Counted from the stretch's first letter, positions 16,801 through 24,774 are shown. The stretch: 64,000 nt of DNA from Rhodospirillales bacterium (GCA_028281785.1 JANQJG010000165.1:1-64000), one strand, 5' to 3'. Notes: generated from the sequence alone by a model not told the origin. Translations and numbers: made by a program.

Positions 16801-18267
16801 GTGAGCAAAGCAGCCGAATTCGACACCGTCATCCTCGGGGGAACCTTGATCGACGGGACGGGCGGTCCGCCCCGGCGCGCCGATATCGCCCTGTCCGGCC
16901 GGCGGATCGCCGCGCTGGGCGATCCGGATCTGCCGGCGGGGGCGACGGCACGGCACGAAATCGACGCCCGCGGCCTGGTCGTCGCGCCTGGCTTCATCGA
17001 CGTCCACACCCATGACGACAACGCCGTCCTGGCCGACCCGCGCATGACCGCCAAGGTCAGCCAGGGCGTGACCACCGTGATCGTCGGCAATTGCGGCGTT
17101 TCCCTCGCGCCGATCACCGACATCGATCCGCCGCCGCCGCACAACCTGCTCGGCGGCCGCTCCGCCTATCGCTTCGGCGACATGGCGGCCTATCTGGGCG
17201 CGGTCGAGGCCGCCCGCCCGAACGTCAATGTCGCCGCCCTGGTCGGTCACGGCACCCTTCGTCTGTGCACCATGAACGGGCAGCTCGGCCGCGCGGCGAC
17301 GGCGGCGGAAATCGACGCCATGCGGGCGGGTCTCAGGGCCGCCATGGGCGCCGGCGCCATCGGCATGAGCTCCGGCCTCTTCTACAAGCCGAGCGCCGCG
17401 GCGCCGAAAGAGGAAGTGGCCGCGATCGCCGGCGTGTTGGCCGAAACCGGCGGCCTCTATGTCACCCATATGCGGAACGAGGACGACAGGCTGCTGGAGT
17501 CCATGCGGGAATCCTTCGAAACCGCCGCCGAAGCCGGCGCGCCGCTGGTCATCTCCCACCACAAGGTCTGCCGCCCGCAGAACTTCGGCAAGAGCGTCCA
17601 ATCCCTCCAGGCCATCGAGCGGGCGCGGCAGGGCCAGGCTGTCGGCCTCGACGCCTATCCCTATACCGCCGGCTCGACCGTGCTCGATCCCGATTGGGTG
17701 GACGAGCAGATACGCGTGATGGTGACTTGGTCCGAGCCGCATCCCGAGGCCACCGGCCGCGATCTCGCGGACATCGCCGGGGAGTGGGGCTGCGACCTGC
17801 GGGAGGCCGCCGAACGCCTGCACCCGGCGGGAGCCGTCTACTTCCAGATGGACGAGGCGGACCTGCGGCGCATCCTCGCCTATCCGCAAACCATGATCGG
17901 CTCGGACGGCCTGCCCCACGACGAGCATCCCCATCCCCGGCTCTGGGGCACGTTCCCCCGTGTCCTCGGGCATTACAGCCGCGATGTCGGGCTGTTCCCC
18001 CTGGAGGTCGCGGTACGCAAGATGAGCGGGCTTTCGGCCGCCACCTTCGGGCTCGCGGACCGCGGCGAGATCCGCCCCGGCAATTTCGCCGACATCGTCC
18101 TGTTCGATCCCCACCGGGTCGCCGATGCCGCGACCTTTGCCGACCCGACGCGGCTTTCGATCGGCATCGAGCGCGTGCTGGTCAACGGCGCCCTGGCCTT
18201 CGAGAACGGCCAAGCCGCCGCCGACGGCCATGGCCAGGTGATCCGGCGGGGGCAGGGCGGCGGGTAG
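16801..18267 (+). CDS. N-acyl-D-amino-acid deacylase family amidohydrolase
   Basis: This protein of about 488 residues is a D-aminoacylase-type metal-dependent amidohydrolase. It has GFIDVHTHDD (metal His pair) near residue 65, VIVGNCGVSLAP (conserved Cys), VGHGTLR, a GMSSGLFYKPS loop, YVTHMRNEDD, HHKVC and the C-terminal SDGLPHDEHPHPRLWGTF. It removes an acyl group from N-acyl-D-amino acids. GTG at 16801 with AAAGGTGG seven bases upstream is the most likely start; GTG 16798 and TTG 16780 are in frame. It lies downstream of the TRAP importer on the same strand, so import plus deacylation is the likely pathway step. A PLP enzyme could then act on the freed amino acid (inference). Confidence 0.85.
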   Translation: MSKAAEFDTVILGGTLIDGTGGPPRRADIALSGRRIAALGDPDLPAGATARHEIDARGLVVAPGFIDVHTHDDNAVLADPRMTAKVSQGVTTVIVGNCGVSLAPITDIDPPPPHNLLGGRSAYRFGDMAAYLGAVEAARPNVNVAALVGHGTLRLCTMNGQLGRAATAAEIDAMRAGLRAAMGAGAIGMSSGLFYKPSAAAPKEEVAAIAGVLAETGGLYVTHMRNEDDRLLESMRESFETAAEAGAPLVISHHKVCRPQNFGKSVQSLQAIERARQGQAVGLDAYPYTAGSTVLDPDWVDEQIRVMVTWSEPHPEATGRDLADIAGEWGCDLREAAERLHPAGAVYFQMDEADLRRILAYPQTMIGSDGLPHDEHPHPRLWGTFPRVLGHYSRDVGLFPLEVAVRKMSGLSAATFGLADRGEIRPGNFADIVLFDPHRVADAATFADPTRLSIGIERVLVNGALAFENGQAAADGHGQVIRRGQGGG

Positions 18268-18277
18268 GGGGCCCCCC

Positions 18278-18376
18278 CTACAACACCTTGTGCTCCGCCA
18301 CGGGGATCTGCGCGCGGACGCGTTTCACGGTTTCGAAATCGAGGCGGGCGGTGCAGTGCCCGTCGCCGTCTCCCAC
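18278..18376 (-). pseudogene. 3' fragment of a carbon-nitrogen hydrolase gene (left copy)
   Basis: Minus-strand translation ends in TARLDFETVKRVRAQIPVAEHKVL-stop (read in parts: TARLDFETVKRV, RAQIPVAEHKVL). This is the C-terminus of a nitrilase-superfamily amidohydrolase. Nothing of the rest of the gene is adjacent. The reading frame upstream switches to an unrelated open stretch (about 18377-18485) that I cannot identify. A second, diverged copy of the same 3' end lies at 22269-22436 on the other side of the ATPase/TPR module. Confidence 0.7.
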
Positions 18377-18492
18377 CAAATTCCCTGTGTGTCAGAGAGC
18401 TGGAGCGCCACCCATTCGCTTGTGGCGCCGGCAATGTCCGCCAGCACGCCCGTGTAGATGTTCAAGGTGTAATGCTGATAGTTCGCCTAGAG

Positions 18493-20769
18493 CTACGATC
18501 GGTCTTCTGGTGATCGTTCGATGGCACCGATCTCTTCGAGTTTTCGGATTATGGGGGTAAGCCTTTGTTCGTCTGGCTCAATCCCGGCATCGCTGCAGCT
18601 TCGGATATAGTTGCGCAACAACTTACAGGTGAGTTGGGCGAATGCCTGAGGAAGAGCAAGAAACGGAGGCGATATAACCAAAAGCCCGTCGCAGAAGCTC
18701 TCGGCTGCATCCAAGTGCCGACCCATTGTCCGTAGAATTGCACCTCGCGCACCGAACGACATCGCCAAGGCGGACGCAAAAGCATCCGGGCGATCGGCGG
18801 CGAGGGCGCGCCTGATCTTCACCGCTTCCTCGATTGCCGCCAGGGCGTCCTCACGGCGGTCGAGAGCAGCTAGGCAGTTCGACAGATTGTTGAGGGACAG
18901 GGCAAGCTCGGGCTGGAATGCGTCGAGGCGAGTGGCGGTAAGCGCGCGATGGATTTCCAACGCTCCTTCGATCGCCGCTAATGCGTCCTCGCGCCGGCCC
19001 AGAGCGCCCAGGCAGTTCGACAGGTTGCTGAGGGATTGTGCGAAGTAGGGCCGGAAGACGTCGGGGTGGGCGGCGGCGAGGCTGCGCCTGATCTCCACCG
19101 CTTCCTCGATTGCCGCCAGGGCGTTCTCGTGCCGACCGAGTTCGCAGAGGCGATTCGACAGGTTGTTGAGCGACGAGGCGAGATCTGGCCGGAAGGCGTC
19201 GGGGCGGGCGTCGGCGAGCGCGCGGTGGATTTCCACCGCTTCTTCGATTGCCGCCACGGCGTCCTCGCGGCGGCCGAGATCGGCCAGGCAGTTCGACAGG
19301 ATGATGAGGGACAGGGCGAAGTCGGGCCGGAAGGCGTCGGGGCTGGCGGTGGCCAGGACGCGCCTGATCTCCAACGCTTCCTCGATTGCCACCAGGGCAT
19401 CCTCGCGGCGGCCGAGAGCGCCCAGGTTAACCGACAGGTTGTGAAGGGAAAAGGCGAGGTCGGGGCGGTAGGCATCAGGGCGGGAGGCAGCGAGGTCGCG
19501 CTTGATCTCCACCGCTTCTTCGATTGCCGCCAGGGCGTCCTCGCGGCGGTCGAGAGCGTCCAGGCGAGCCGACAGGTTGTTGAGTGACCCGGCCAAATTG
19601 GGTTGGAAGGCGTCGGGACGGGCGTCGGCGAGCGCGCGGTGGATTTCCACCGCTTCTTCGATCGCCGCCAGGGCGTCCTCGCGGCGGCCGAGATCGGCTA
19701 GGCCGTTCGAGAGATTGCCGAGGGACTGGGCGAGGTCGGGCCGGAAGGCGTCGGGGCGGGCGGCAGCCAGGGCGCGCCTGATCTCCACCGCTTCCTTGAT
19801 TGCCGCGAGAGCGTCTTCACGGCGACCGAGATCGGCTAGGCGAGCTGACAGGGTGTTGAAGGACTCGGCGAGGTCGGGCCGAAAGGCGTCGGGGCGGGCG
19901 GCAGCCAGGGCGCGCCTGATCTCCACCGCTTCCTCGATTGCCGCAAGAGCGTTTTCGCGGCGGCCGAGATCGGCGAAGCGATTCGACAAGTTGCTTAGAG
20001 ACTGGGCGAGGTGGGAACGGAAGACATCGGGGCGGGCGGCGGCGAGGGCGCGCCTAATCTCCAACGCTTCCTTGATTGCCGCGAAAGCGTCCTCGCGGCG
20101 GCCGAGATCGGCCAAGCTGTTCGACAGATTGTTGAGGGAATTGGCCAAGTCGGGGCGGAAGGCGTCTGGGCGGGCGGCGGCGAGGGCACGACTGATCTCA
20201 ACCGCTTCCTCGACTGCCCCCAGGGCGTCCTCGCGGCGGCCGAGAGCGGCTAGGTTAGCCGCTAGGTTGTTGAGCGACTGGGCGAGGTAGGAACGGAAGA
20301 CATCGGGGCCGGTGTCGGCCAGGGCGCGCCTGATCTCCACCGCTTCCTCGATTGCCGCCAGGGCGTCCTCGCGGCGGCCGAGAGCGGAGAGCCGCACGGC
20401 AAGATTGTTTGCGAGCCTCGCGCGCTCCTCGGCTTCACTTCCTTCCTCTTCGATGTATGTCACCGCCTCATAAAGGATCGACGCGACGACTGCTCCCATT
20501 TCTCGAAGAGCCGTTGTGAGGTAGGGTATGTCCGGCTCGAGGAGTCGGGCAAGGTGCTCGTCAGGATGGGCTTCCAACCACTCCGCGGCGATTTGTCCGA
20601 TCGGATCCCCTGACTCGATCGCCACGCGCAGCGTAAGCGGAAGCACCCGACTTGGATTGGCGCTAATCGCTCGTTCGACTTTGGATCGTCCTCTATCCGG
20701 CCATCGCTGCGCGACCCAGTTCAGCTTCGTGAGGCCGTTGGTCGCCTCAACTTGGTTCAAGCCGCTCAT
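18493..20769 (-). CDS. Tandem TPR protein of an ATPase/TPR module
   Basis: This 758-residue protein has an N-terminal helical region (1-126). Twelve consecutive 46-residue repeats follow (about 127-678) of the pattern L-x-x-LGRREDALAAIEEAVEI-RRALA...RPDAFRP-LA-SLNNLS, then a short helical tail. This is a kinesin-light-chain-like tetratricopeptide pattern with a slightly long unit. Such arrays usually bind partner proteins and often act as the sensor of STAND ATPases. The gene begins 23 bp inside the end of the upstream P-loop ATPase gene, so the pair is translationally coupled or was once a single frame. A role in phage or stress sensing is inferred from architecture and island context only. 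Confidence 0.8.
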   Translation of the reverse strand: MSGLNQVEATNGLTKLNWVAQRWPDRGRSKVERAISANPSRVLPLTLRVAIESGDPIGQIAAEWLEAHPDEHLARLLEPDIPYLTTALREMGAVVASILYEAVTYIEEEGSEAEERARLANNLAVRLSALGRREDALAAIEEAVEIRRALADTGPDVFRSYLAQSLNNLAANLAALGRREDALGAVEEAVEISRALAAARPDAFRPDLANSLNNLSNSLADLGRREDAFAAIKEALEIRRALAAARPDVFRSHLAQSLSNLSNRFADLGRRENALAAIEEAVEIRRALAAARPDAFRPDLAESFNTLSARLADLGRREDALAAIKEAVEIRRALAAARPDAFRPDLAQSLGNLSNGLADLGRREDALAAIEEAVEIHRALADARPDAFQPNLAGSLNNLSARLDALDRREDALAAIEEAVEIKRDLAASRPDAYRPDLAFSLHNLSVNLGALGRREDALVAIEEALEIRRVLATASPDAFRPDFALSLIILSNCLADLGRREDAVAAIEEAVEIHRALADARPDAFRPDLASSLNNLSNRLCELGRHENALAAIEEAVEIRRSLAAAHPDVFRPYFAQSLSNLSNCLGALGRREDALAAIEGALEIHRALTATRLDAFQPELALSLNNLSNCLAALDRREDALAAIEEAVKIRRALAADRPDAFASALAMSFGARGAILRTMGRHLDAAESFCDGLLVISPPFLALPQAFAQLTCKLLRNYIRSCSDAGIEPDEQRLTPIIRKLEEIGAIERSPEDRS
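18736..20391. repeat. Twelve tandem 138-bp units (TPR coding)
   Basis: The coding sequence of the TPR protein contains 12 head-to-tail units of exactly 138 bp (46 codons), strongly alike at DNA level. Copy number could change by recombination or slippage. Frames open on the opposite strand across this block are by-products of the repeat. Confidence 0.85.
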
Positions 20770-22075
20770 ACAAGTGCTCGATAAAATCGTCGTCGATAAT
20801 GCTCAAGAAGTATGCCCCAACAAGGTCCGGCGTCACGCCGTTCACCCACCCTGGTCCAGGATAGAGGTCATGAAAGATTCCCGAGATTACGGCAAGCGTT
20901 GCGGGATCCACCCCATCGAGCAACGGACAACGCTTGAGGCTCTCGACGGCTTTGTCGCGGCTTCGGATGCCCTCTCCAAGTGAAACCAACGTAAGATAGG
21001 CTGCTGCCTGCTGGATGGGAGCTTGCTTCAGTACCTTCATCCCTGTCCGAGATTCAACCAATTCGTCCCAATGTCGCTTCTCACGCACAAGAATCCATTC
21101 AAGCAAGGCGTCCTCGGAAACATCGCGCGCACTGACTTCACCGAGGTAAACAGAAAGCGCCGCAAGATGTATAAGTATAGCTTCGTCAAATCCCTGCTGA
21201 TTTAGGTCGGGTCTTTGCTTTAGATCGCGCTCTTCGCGGAAGTGCTCGGCAAATGCTGCGTACGCGTCATCAAAAGCGGCTTCGCGCGTTGCCTGATCTT
21301 GTCCAAGGGGCGACGGCTCAAATTCCGATAGCCCTTGCGACATGAAACCGCCGATGTCCATGTCGCTTTCGGCAATCCTGTCCCAGAGGTCCGACCGCCG
21401 CCGTGAGATAAACACGACCCGTACGCGGCGCTCTGGATTTCCGTCCCCAAGGGCAAGCGACGCTTTCATGACCGCCCGCACCTCCGGCTCAAATCGCTCG
21501 GCATAGTCGACGACGAAAACGAAGTCGCCCGGTAGAACATCGAAATACAGAAGTGTTTCCGGATTGAAGCGAAGCTTTGAAAGGTCCAGAAAACCAACGT
21601 TCCAAGGTCTCCCGCCCTCGTCTTTGAGGACTTCGAGGAGCCGCATGACCAGCCGGGTCTTGCCTCGCCCTGTATCGCCCGTAATCAGCTTCCATCGTAC
21701 CCAACCCGACGAATCGTCGTAGCACCAGTCACGCAACACCTTCTCCTCCACCGCTCGGTGGCCGAAAGGAACAGGCGAGCACTCAGGATGCAATAGCGAG
21801 GCATCGGAATAGACTTTGCGTTGTGTATCCGAAATCGGTCGAAACAGAGCCTTGGCTTGGGCTTGGGCGTCCAGCTTATCGGTGAGTACTCTCCCAGCCT
21901 CCGAAAGCCCGAATGGCCCTAGTACCGCCGGGAGCCACGTCCTAAACCAAAACTGTCTATTCCTCGTCACACCAGCACCAAACCTGATTGGCCTTTTCTC
22001 ACTACCACCCGGCGTGATCGATGTCAGCCATCCCATGGCTGAGGGCCAGAGCTTTACATTCGCGTCCCAAAGCAA
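20747..22075 (-). CDS. P-loop ATPase, STAND-like
   Basis: This protein of up to 442 residues has Walker A in LITGDTGRGKTRLVMRLLEV (about residues 130-149) and Walker B in GDFVFVVDYAER (about 183-194). Sensor-like VRVVFISRRRSDLW and a helical region ending in PDLVGAYFLS, like the winged-helix part of STAND NTPases, follow. The signals before residue ~80 are unclear, so the true start may be further in. The stop overlaps the TPR gene by 23 bp in another frame, and the protein sense continues smoothly from one frame to the other. An ancient single STAND-TPR protein split by a frameshift, or a coupled two-protein system, are both possible. Confidence 0.75.
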   Translation of the reverse strand: MLWDANVKLWPSAMGWLTSITPGGSEKRPIRFGAGVTRNRQFWFRTWLPAVLGPFGLSEAGRVLTDKLDAQAQAKALFRPISDTQRKVYSDASLLHPECSPVPFGHRAVEEKVLRDWCYDDSSGWVRWKLITGDTGRGKTRLVMRLLEVLKDEGGRPWNVGFLDLSKLRFNPETLLYFDVLPGDFVFVVDYAERFEPEVRAVMKASLALGDGNPERRVRVVFISRRRSDLWDRIAESDMDIGGFMSQGLSEFEPSPLGQDQATREAAFDDAYAAFAEHFREERDLKQRPDLNQQGFDEAILIHLAALSVYLGEVSARDVSEDALLEWILVREKRHWDELVESRTGMKVLKQAPIQQAAAYLTLVSLGEGIRSRDKAVESLKRCPLLDGVDPATLAVISGIFHDLYPGPGWVNGVTPDLVGAYFLSIIDDDFIEHLYERLEPS

Positions 22076-22126
22076 TAACCGCCGGCCAAACGGTCGCTCA
22101 ACTGGATGTCTTTGCGGCGCGAGAAG

Positions 22127-22262
22127 CTATGGAAGGGACGGCTTGGCGATGACCTCAGTCTCTTTCTCAAGTAAACCCAAGCGAGCGACCAACTCCGCAA
22201 GCCGTTCATCGCGCCGACGGGCTAAGGGCGGGGCAATCACAGCGTTGAAAAGCTCGGCCGTT
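22127..22262 (-). pseudogene. Decayed 5' coding fragment next to the ATPase gene
   Basis: Minus-strand reading gives TAELFNAVIAPPLARRRDE then RLAELVA in one frame. After a frame change near 22186 it gives RLGLLEKETEVIAKPSLP-stop. The wording looks like the N-terminal part of a helical hypothetical protein family seen in accessory regions (memory only). It has no start codon and begins right at the nitrilase 3' fragment, so it is cut at a recombination junction. Confidence 0.4.
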
Positions 22263-22268
22263 ACCCCC

Positions 22269-22436
22269 CTACAGCACCTTATGCTCCGCGACGGGGATCT
22301 GGGCGCGGACGCGTTTCATGTATCCGAGGTCGAGGCGCGCGGTAAAAAACTCGTCGCTGTCCGACGCCTTGGCCACCACATGGCCCCAGGGGTCGACGAT
22401 CTGCGAGTGGCCGGTGCCTACGGACGAGGGCGTGAC
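22269..22436 (-). pseudogene. 3' fragment of carbon-nitrogen hydrolase (right copy)
   Basis: The minus strand encodes SVGTGHSQIVDPWGHVVA, then KASDSDEFFTARLDLGYM, then KRVRAQIPVAEHKVL-stop. This is the C-terminal ~55 residues of a nitrilase-superfamily (omega-amidase-like) enzyme. A stop (TAA) interrupts the frame just upstream near 22436, where similarity ends. The matching start of such a gene is found 1.6 kb away at 24008-24088 in the same orientation, with the nuclease-like gene in between. About 190-200 middle residues are missing. Confidence 0.75.
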
Positions 22437-22504
22437 TTAGGGGCCACAAGGAGAGGTGAGGACAACGCTATTCGACATCCACCCTACCCAAACTTGGACA
22501 AACT

Positions 22505-23872
22505 CTACTCCGCGACATCCGCGACAGTTGAAGCAATCATGTCCACGGCTCTGGCTTCGGAACTTTCGGTTTCGTCCGTGGGTTTTTTCGTGATTTTCGG
22601 CGCCGATGGCTGCCAAGCCTTCAGGCGCTGGCCCACCTGCTCATAAAACTCGGGAACGACTGCCTCAAGCGCGTCTATGAAGACACGGCTCCCCGCGAAT
22701 TTGCCTCCCAGATCGCGGACCAACAGGACTTCAAATGACTGGGGAACCATCCCCGCCTTGTTGTCGGGCGCCACGCAGGAGGGGTTGTCTCGCAGTTCGG
22801 TCAGCGACCCTTGTGTGGGCTGAGACCTTCTTGGCCAATACGCGCGCACGTAAATATTGGTTTGTTCGGTTTTGGACAGCTGTCGTAACAGCCAGTTAAG
22901 TCTGCCCCTCGTCGTTTTGATATCGGCCGGTGCCTGAAGCTTCATTGACACACAAATGGATTGGGCGCGGAGGTCCGCGCCGACCCACAAGGGCGCCGCC
23001 GCGTTCGGAACGTCCAAGCGGCAAGTCAGGGAGTTGGTCTTTGCCAGGCTTTCGCAATCATCCTTCAGACGTTTGAGCGGGTCCGAGGCATGGGCGCGGG
23101 ACAGTCCAATCGCGACCTCCCGGCCGATTTTCCTGCTCAATACAAGGCACAGGTCGCGCACTTCCTGGTGCCAGCTGGCTATGGTGTTCTCGACTTCGTC
23201 CGACGATTTGGCGAGAACGGCTCCGGCTTTCACGTTGGCAACCACCTGCTTCCACTCGGTGTTCATCCGATCGAAGCGGGAGACCCCCGAACTGGGGTGA
23301 CGGAAAAAGCGGAGAAACTCCCGCAACATGTACCTCTGGTCGCCGTCTACGACGTCCTCCGAGGAGGATAGCAGCGTGCCGACCGTAAGAATGTACATCC
23401 ACGACCAGTGGTAGACGCCAACGCGTTTCGAAATGGTTTTGGGGAGGCTCACAACCGGATGTAGGGGCGTTGCGACGAACTGGTTGGAAATCGTTATGAC
23501 CGCATCGATGCCGGCGGCCTTGGCCTGCCTTGCATAGGCTTCGACTTGGCTATCATCGATATCCGAGTTGCCCACCTTTGCCTCGATCAGGGCCGACCAC
23601 CGGGTCTTTCCGCTGGTAACGGTTATCAGGCCATCCGGGCGCAGGTTTTCGCCGTTCGAATTCTTCAGAACGACTTCCGAATACGCCTCGATCCGTGCTC
23701 GCGATCCAGCCTTCTTTCCAACCGAGGCCAGAAGGCTTTGGCCCAGTTCACGCACCGCGCAAAAGCAGGCGAGAAAGATCGAGAGCGTGCGTCCTTCCTT
23801 CGACGTGTCGGCCAACACCGGGAAAAGGCGTACGCGTCCGCCCGAGGCCAGGATGTCCGGAAGCTCAGACAT
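22505..23872 (-). CDS. Protein with PD-(D/E)XK nuclease-like motif
   Basis: This 455-residue protein has, in its first third, RPDGLITVTSGKTRWSALIE followed by AKVGNSDIDDSQVEAYARQA. The spacing is D...E-A-K with a downstream Gln, the signature of PD-(D/E)XK (Mrr/endonuclease-like) folds. The next strand is DAVITISNQF. The remaining 300 residues are not recognised. ATG 23872 has a GGGGGG run before it and was chosen over codons further upstream. Family members I recall are annotated only as hypothetical, so DNA or RNA cleavage is inferred from the motif. The gene sits inside a broken nitrilase gene next to an ATPase/TPR module. A palindrome GATAGC-C-GCTATC (23945-23957) lies in its promoter region. 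Confidence 0.7.
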   Translation of the reverse strand: MSELPDILASGGRVRLFPVLADTSKEGRTLSIFLACFCAVRELGQSLLASVGKKAGSRARIEAYSEVVLKNSNGENLRPDGLITVTSGKTRWSALIEAKVGNSDIDDSQVEAYARQAKAAGIDAVITISNQFVATPLHPVVSLPKTISKRVGVYHWSWMYILTVGTLLSSSEDVVDGDQRYMLREFLRFFRHPSSGVSRFDRMNTEWKQVVANVKAGAVLAKSSDEVENTIASWHQEVRDLCLVLSRKIGREVAIGLSRAHASDPLKRLKDDCESLAKTNSLTCRLDVPNAAAPLWVGADLRAQSICVSMKLQAPADIKTTRGRLNWLLRQLSKTEQTNIYVRAYWPRRSQPTQGSLTELRDNPSCVAPDNKAGMVPQSFEVLLVRDLGGKFAGSRVFIDALEAVVPEFYEQVGQRLKAWQPSAPKITKKPTDETESSEARAVDMIASTVADVAE

Positions 23873-24007
23873 AGTGGTTTCCCCCCGTTTTGTTTTCACG
23901 AGCAATGGTAGCCGCGTCCGTCCCAGGGGACAACCTTTTGGATAGATAGCCGCTATCGCTTCACGTATGAGAAATCAGCCTGCCCTCTGACCCACAGTGC
24001 CAGCCGG

Positions 24008-24088
24008 CACGGCGATCAGCGACTCGGCCCGGGCCAGGTTGGCGGCCTTGTCGTCGGTGGCGTTCATCTGGATCAGCGAGACCTTCAC
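24008..24088 (-). pseudogene. 5' fragment of carbon-nitrogen hydrolase gene
   Basis: Starting with GTG at 24088 the minus strand reads MKVSLIQMNATDDKAANLAR then AESLI. This is the classic N-terminus of a nitrilase-superfamily amidohydrolase (first beta-strand with the IQM-N motif). The frame then leaves the family and stops near 23975. It belongs to the same orientation and order as the 3' fragment at 22269-22436, so the two are ends of one gene whose middle was replaced. Confidence 0.75.
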
Positions 24089-24168
24089 GCGCCCCTCCCG
24101 TTCGTTTCTGCCGGACGTCGGCGGGACGTCCGCCCGATGTCGTCCCGAGGTCATGCCGATGTCGGCCG

Positions 24169-24202
24169 CATGTCAACATCATGTCGACATGATGTTGACA
24201 TG
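24169..24202. promoter_or_regulatory. Perfect 34-bp palindrome
   Basis: A perfect inverted repeat without a loop, centred on GTCGAC between 24185 and 24186; each half contains ATGTTGACAT. It lies just upstream of the broken nitrilase start and 66 bp from the end of the small gene at 24268. It could be an operator, a recombination site or the seat of a cruciform; the sequence alone does not decide. Confidence 0.6.
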
Positions 24203-24267
24203 GAAGGGCAACAAATGACGACAGATTTTGGGGGGCTACGCCCGCTCGCGGGGGCGTCCCCGGCTCA

Positions 24268-24522
24268 TCAGGCGGCCTCGTGACGTTTCCTCAGCAGCGC
24301 CTGGCAGAGCTCCTGTTTGACCTCGGCGGGCGCGTCGAGGGTGAACAGCTCCTCCCGCAGGCTTCTCAACCGCTCGGCGGTCGCGGTCTTGTGGCTGAGG
24401 GCGCCGATTCGCCCGCGAAACTCGTCGATTCGCCGGGATCGCGCGTCGTCGTTTCCGCCCGAGGTGATCAGCTCGTTGGCGAGCGCCGCCATCTGGCGCA
24501 GGAGCGAGCCAGAGCCCATCAT
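24268..24522 (-). CDS. Small helical protein of unknown function
   Basis: This protein of about 84 residues is highly charged and helical, with no signal or membrane segment (RIDEFRGRIGALSHKTATAE in the middle). No family is recognised. Three candidate starts lie in a row (GTG 24525, ATG 24522, ATG 24519) after AAGGA; ATG 24522 has the best spacing. A clear TATAAT lies about 45 bases upstream at 24567-24572 on the minus strand, which supports it as a real gene. Confidence 0.55.
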   Translation of the reverse strand: MMGSGSLLRQMAALANELITSGGNDDARSRRIDEFRGRIGALSHKTATAERLRSLREELFTLDAPAEVKQELCQALLRKRHEAA

Positions 24523-24566
24523 CACGTTTCCTTCCCGGGGTCCGCCGGTTTTTTGATATGCGGTAT

Positions 24567-24595
24567 ATTATAACGAGCAGTGCCGATGCGAAAAA
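24567..24595 (-). promoter_or_regulatory. Candidate sigma-70 promoter (-10 TATAAT)
   Basis: On the minus strand TATAAT lies at 24572-24567, with TTTTTC 17 bases upstream as a weak -35. It sits about 45 bases before the start of the 84-residue gene. Confidence 0.4.
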
Positions 24596-24774
24596 GGGTT
24601 ATCGGCGCCGGCCGCCGGAAAGCTTGATCCCCCGCGGGAGCGGCAGGGAAACGACCCCGTGGGGCCCGGGCAAGGATTGATGCGCCGCCGCGAAGGGTGT
24701 AGGGGAGAGGGGCCGGCCATCCCGTTCTTCGTCCGAATCGCGCGGCCGGCATTTGATCCGAAAGATTTGGCATC

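Noticed and set aside
16762-18231. A 489-codon minus-strand frame opposite the D-aminoacylase gene
   Set aside because: The plus-strand gene has all the amidohydrolase motifs; the opposite frame has none.
18377-18490. A ~50-codon minus-strand frame reading ...YTLNIYTGVLADIAGATSEW...
   Set aside because: It looks protein-like but has no start codon and runs into the nitrilase remnant in a different frame; too little to call a gene.
18736-20391. Regular 138-bp repeats that could look like a CRISPR or satellite array
   Set aside because: The units are coding TPR repeats with no alternating unique spacers.
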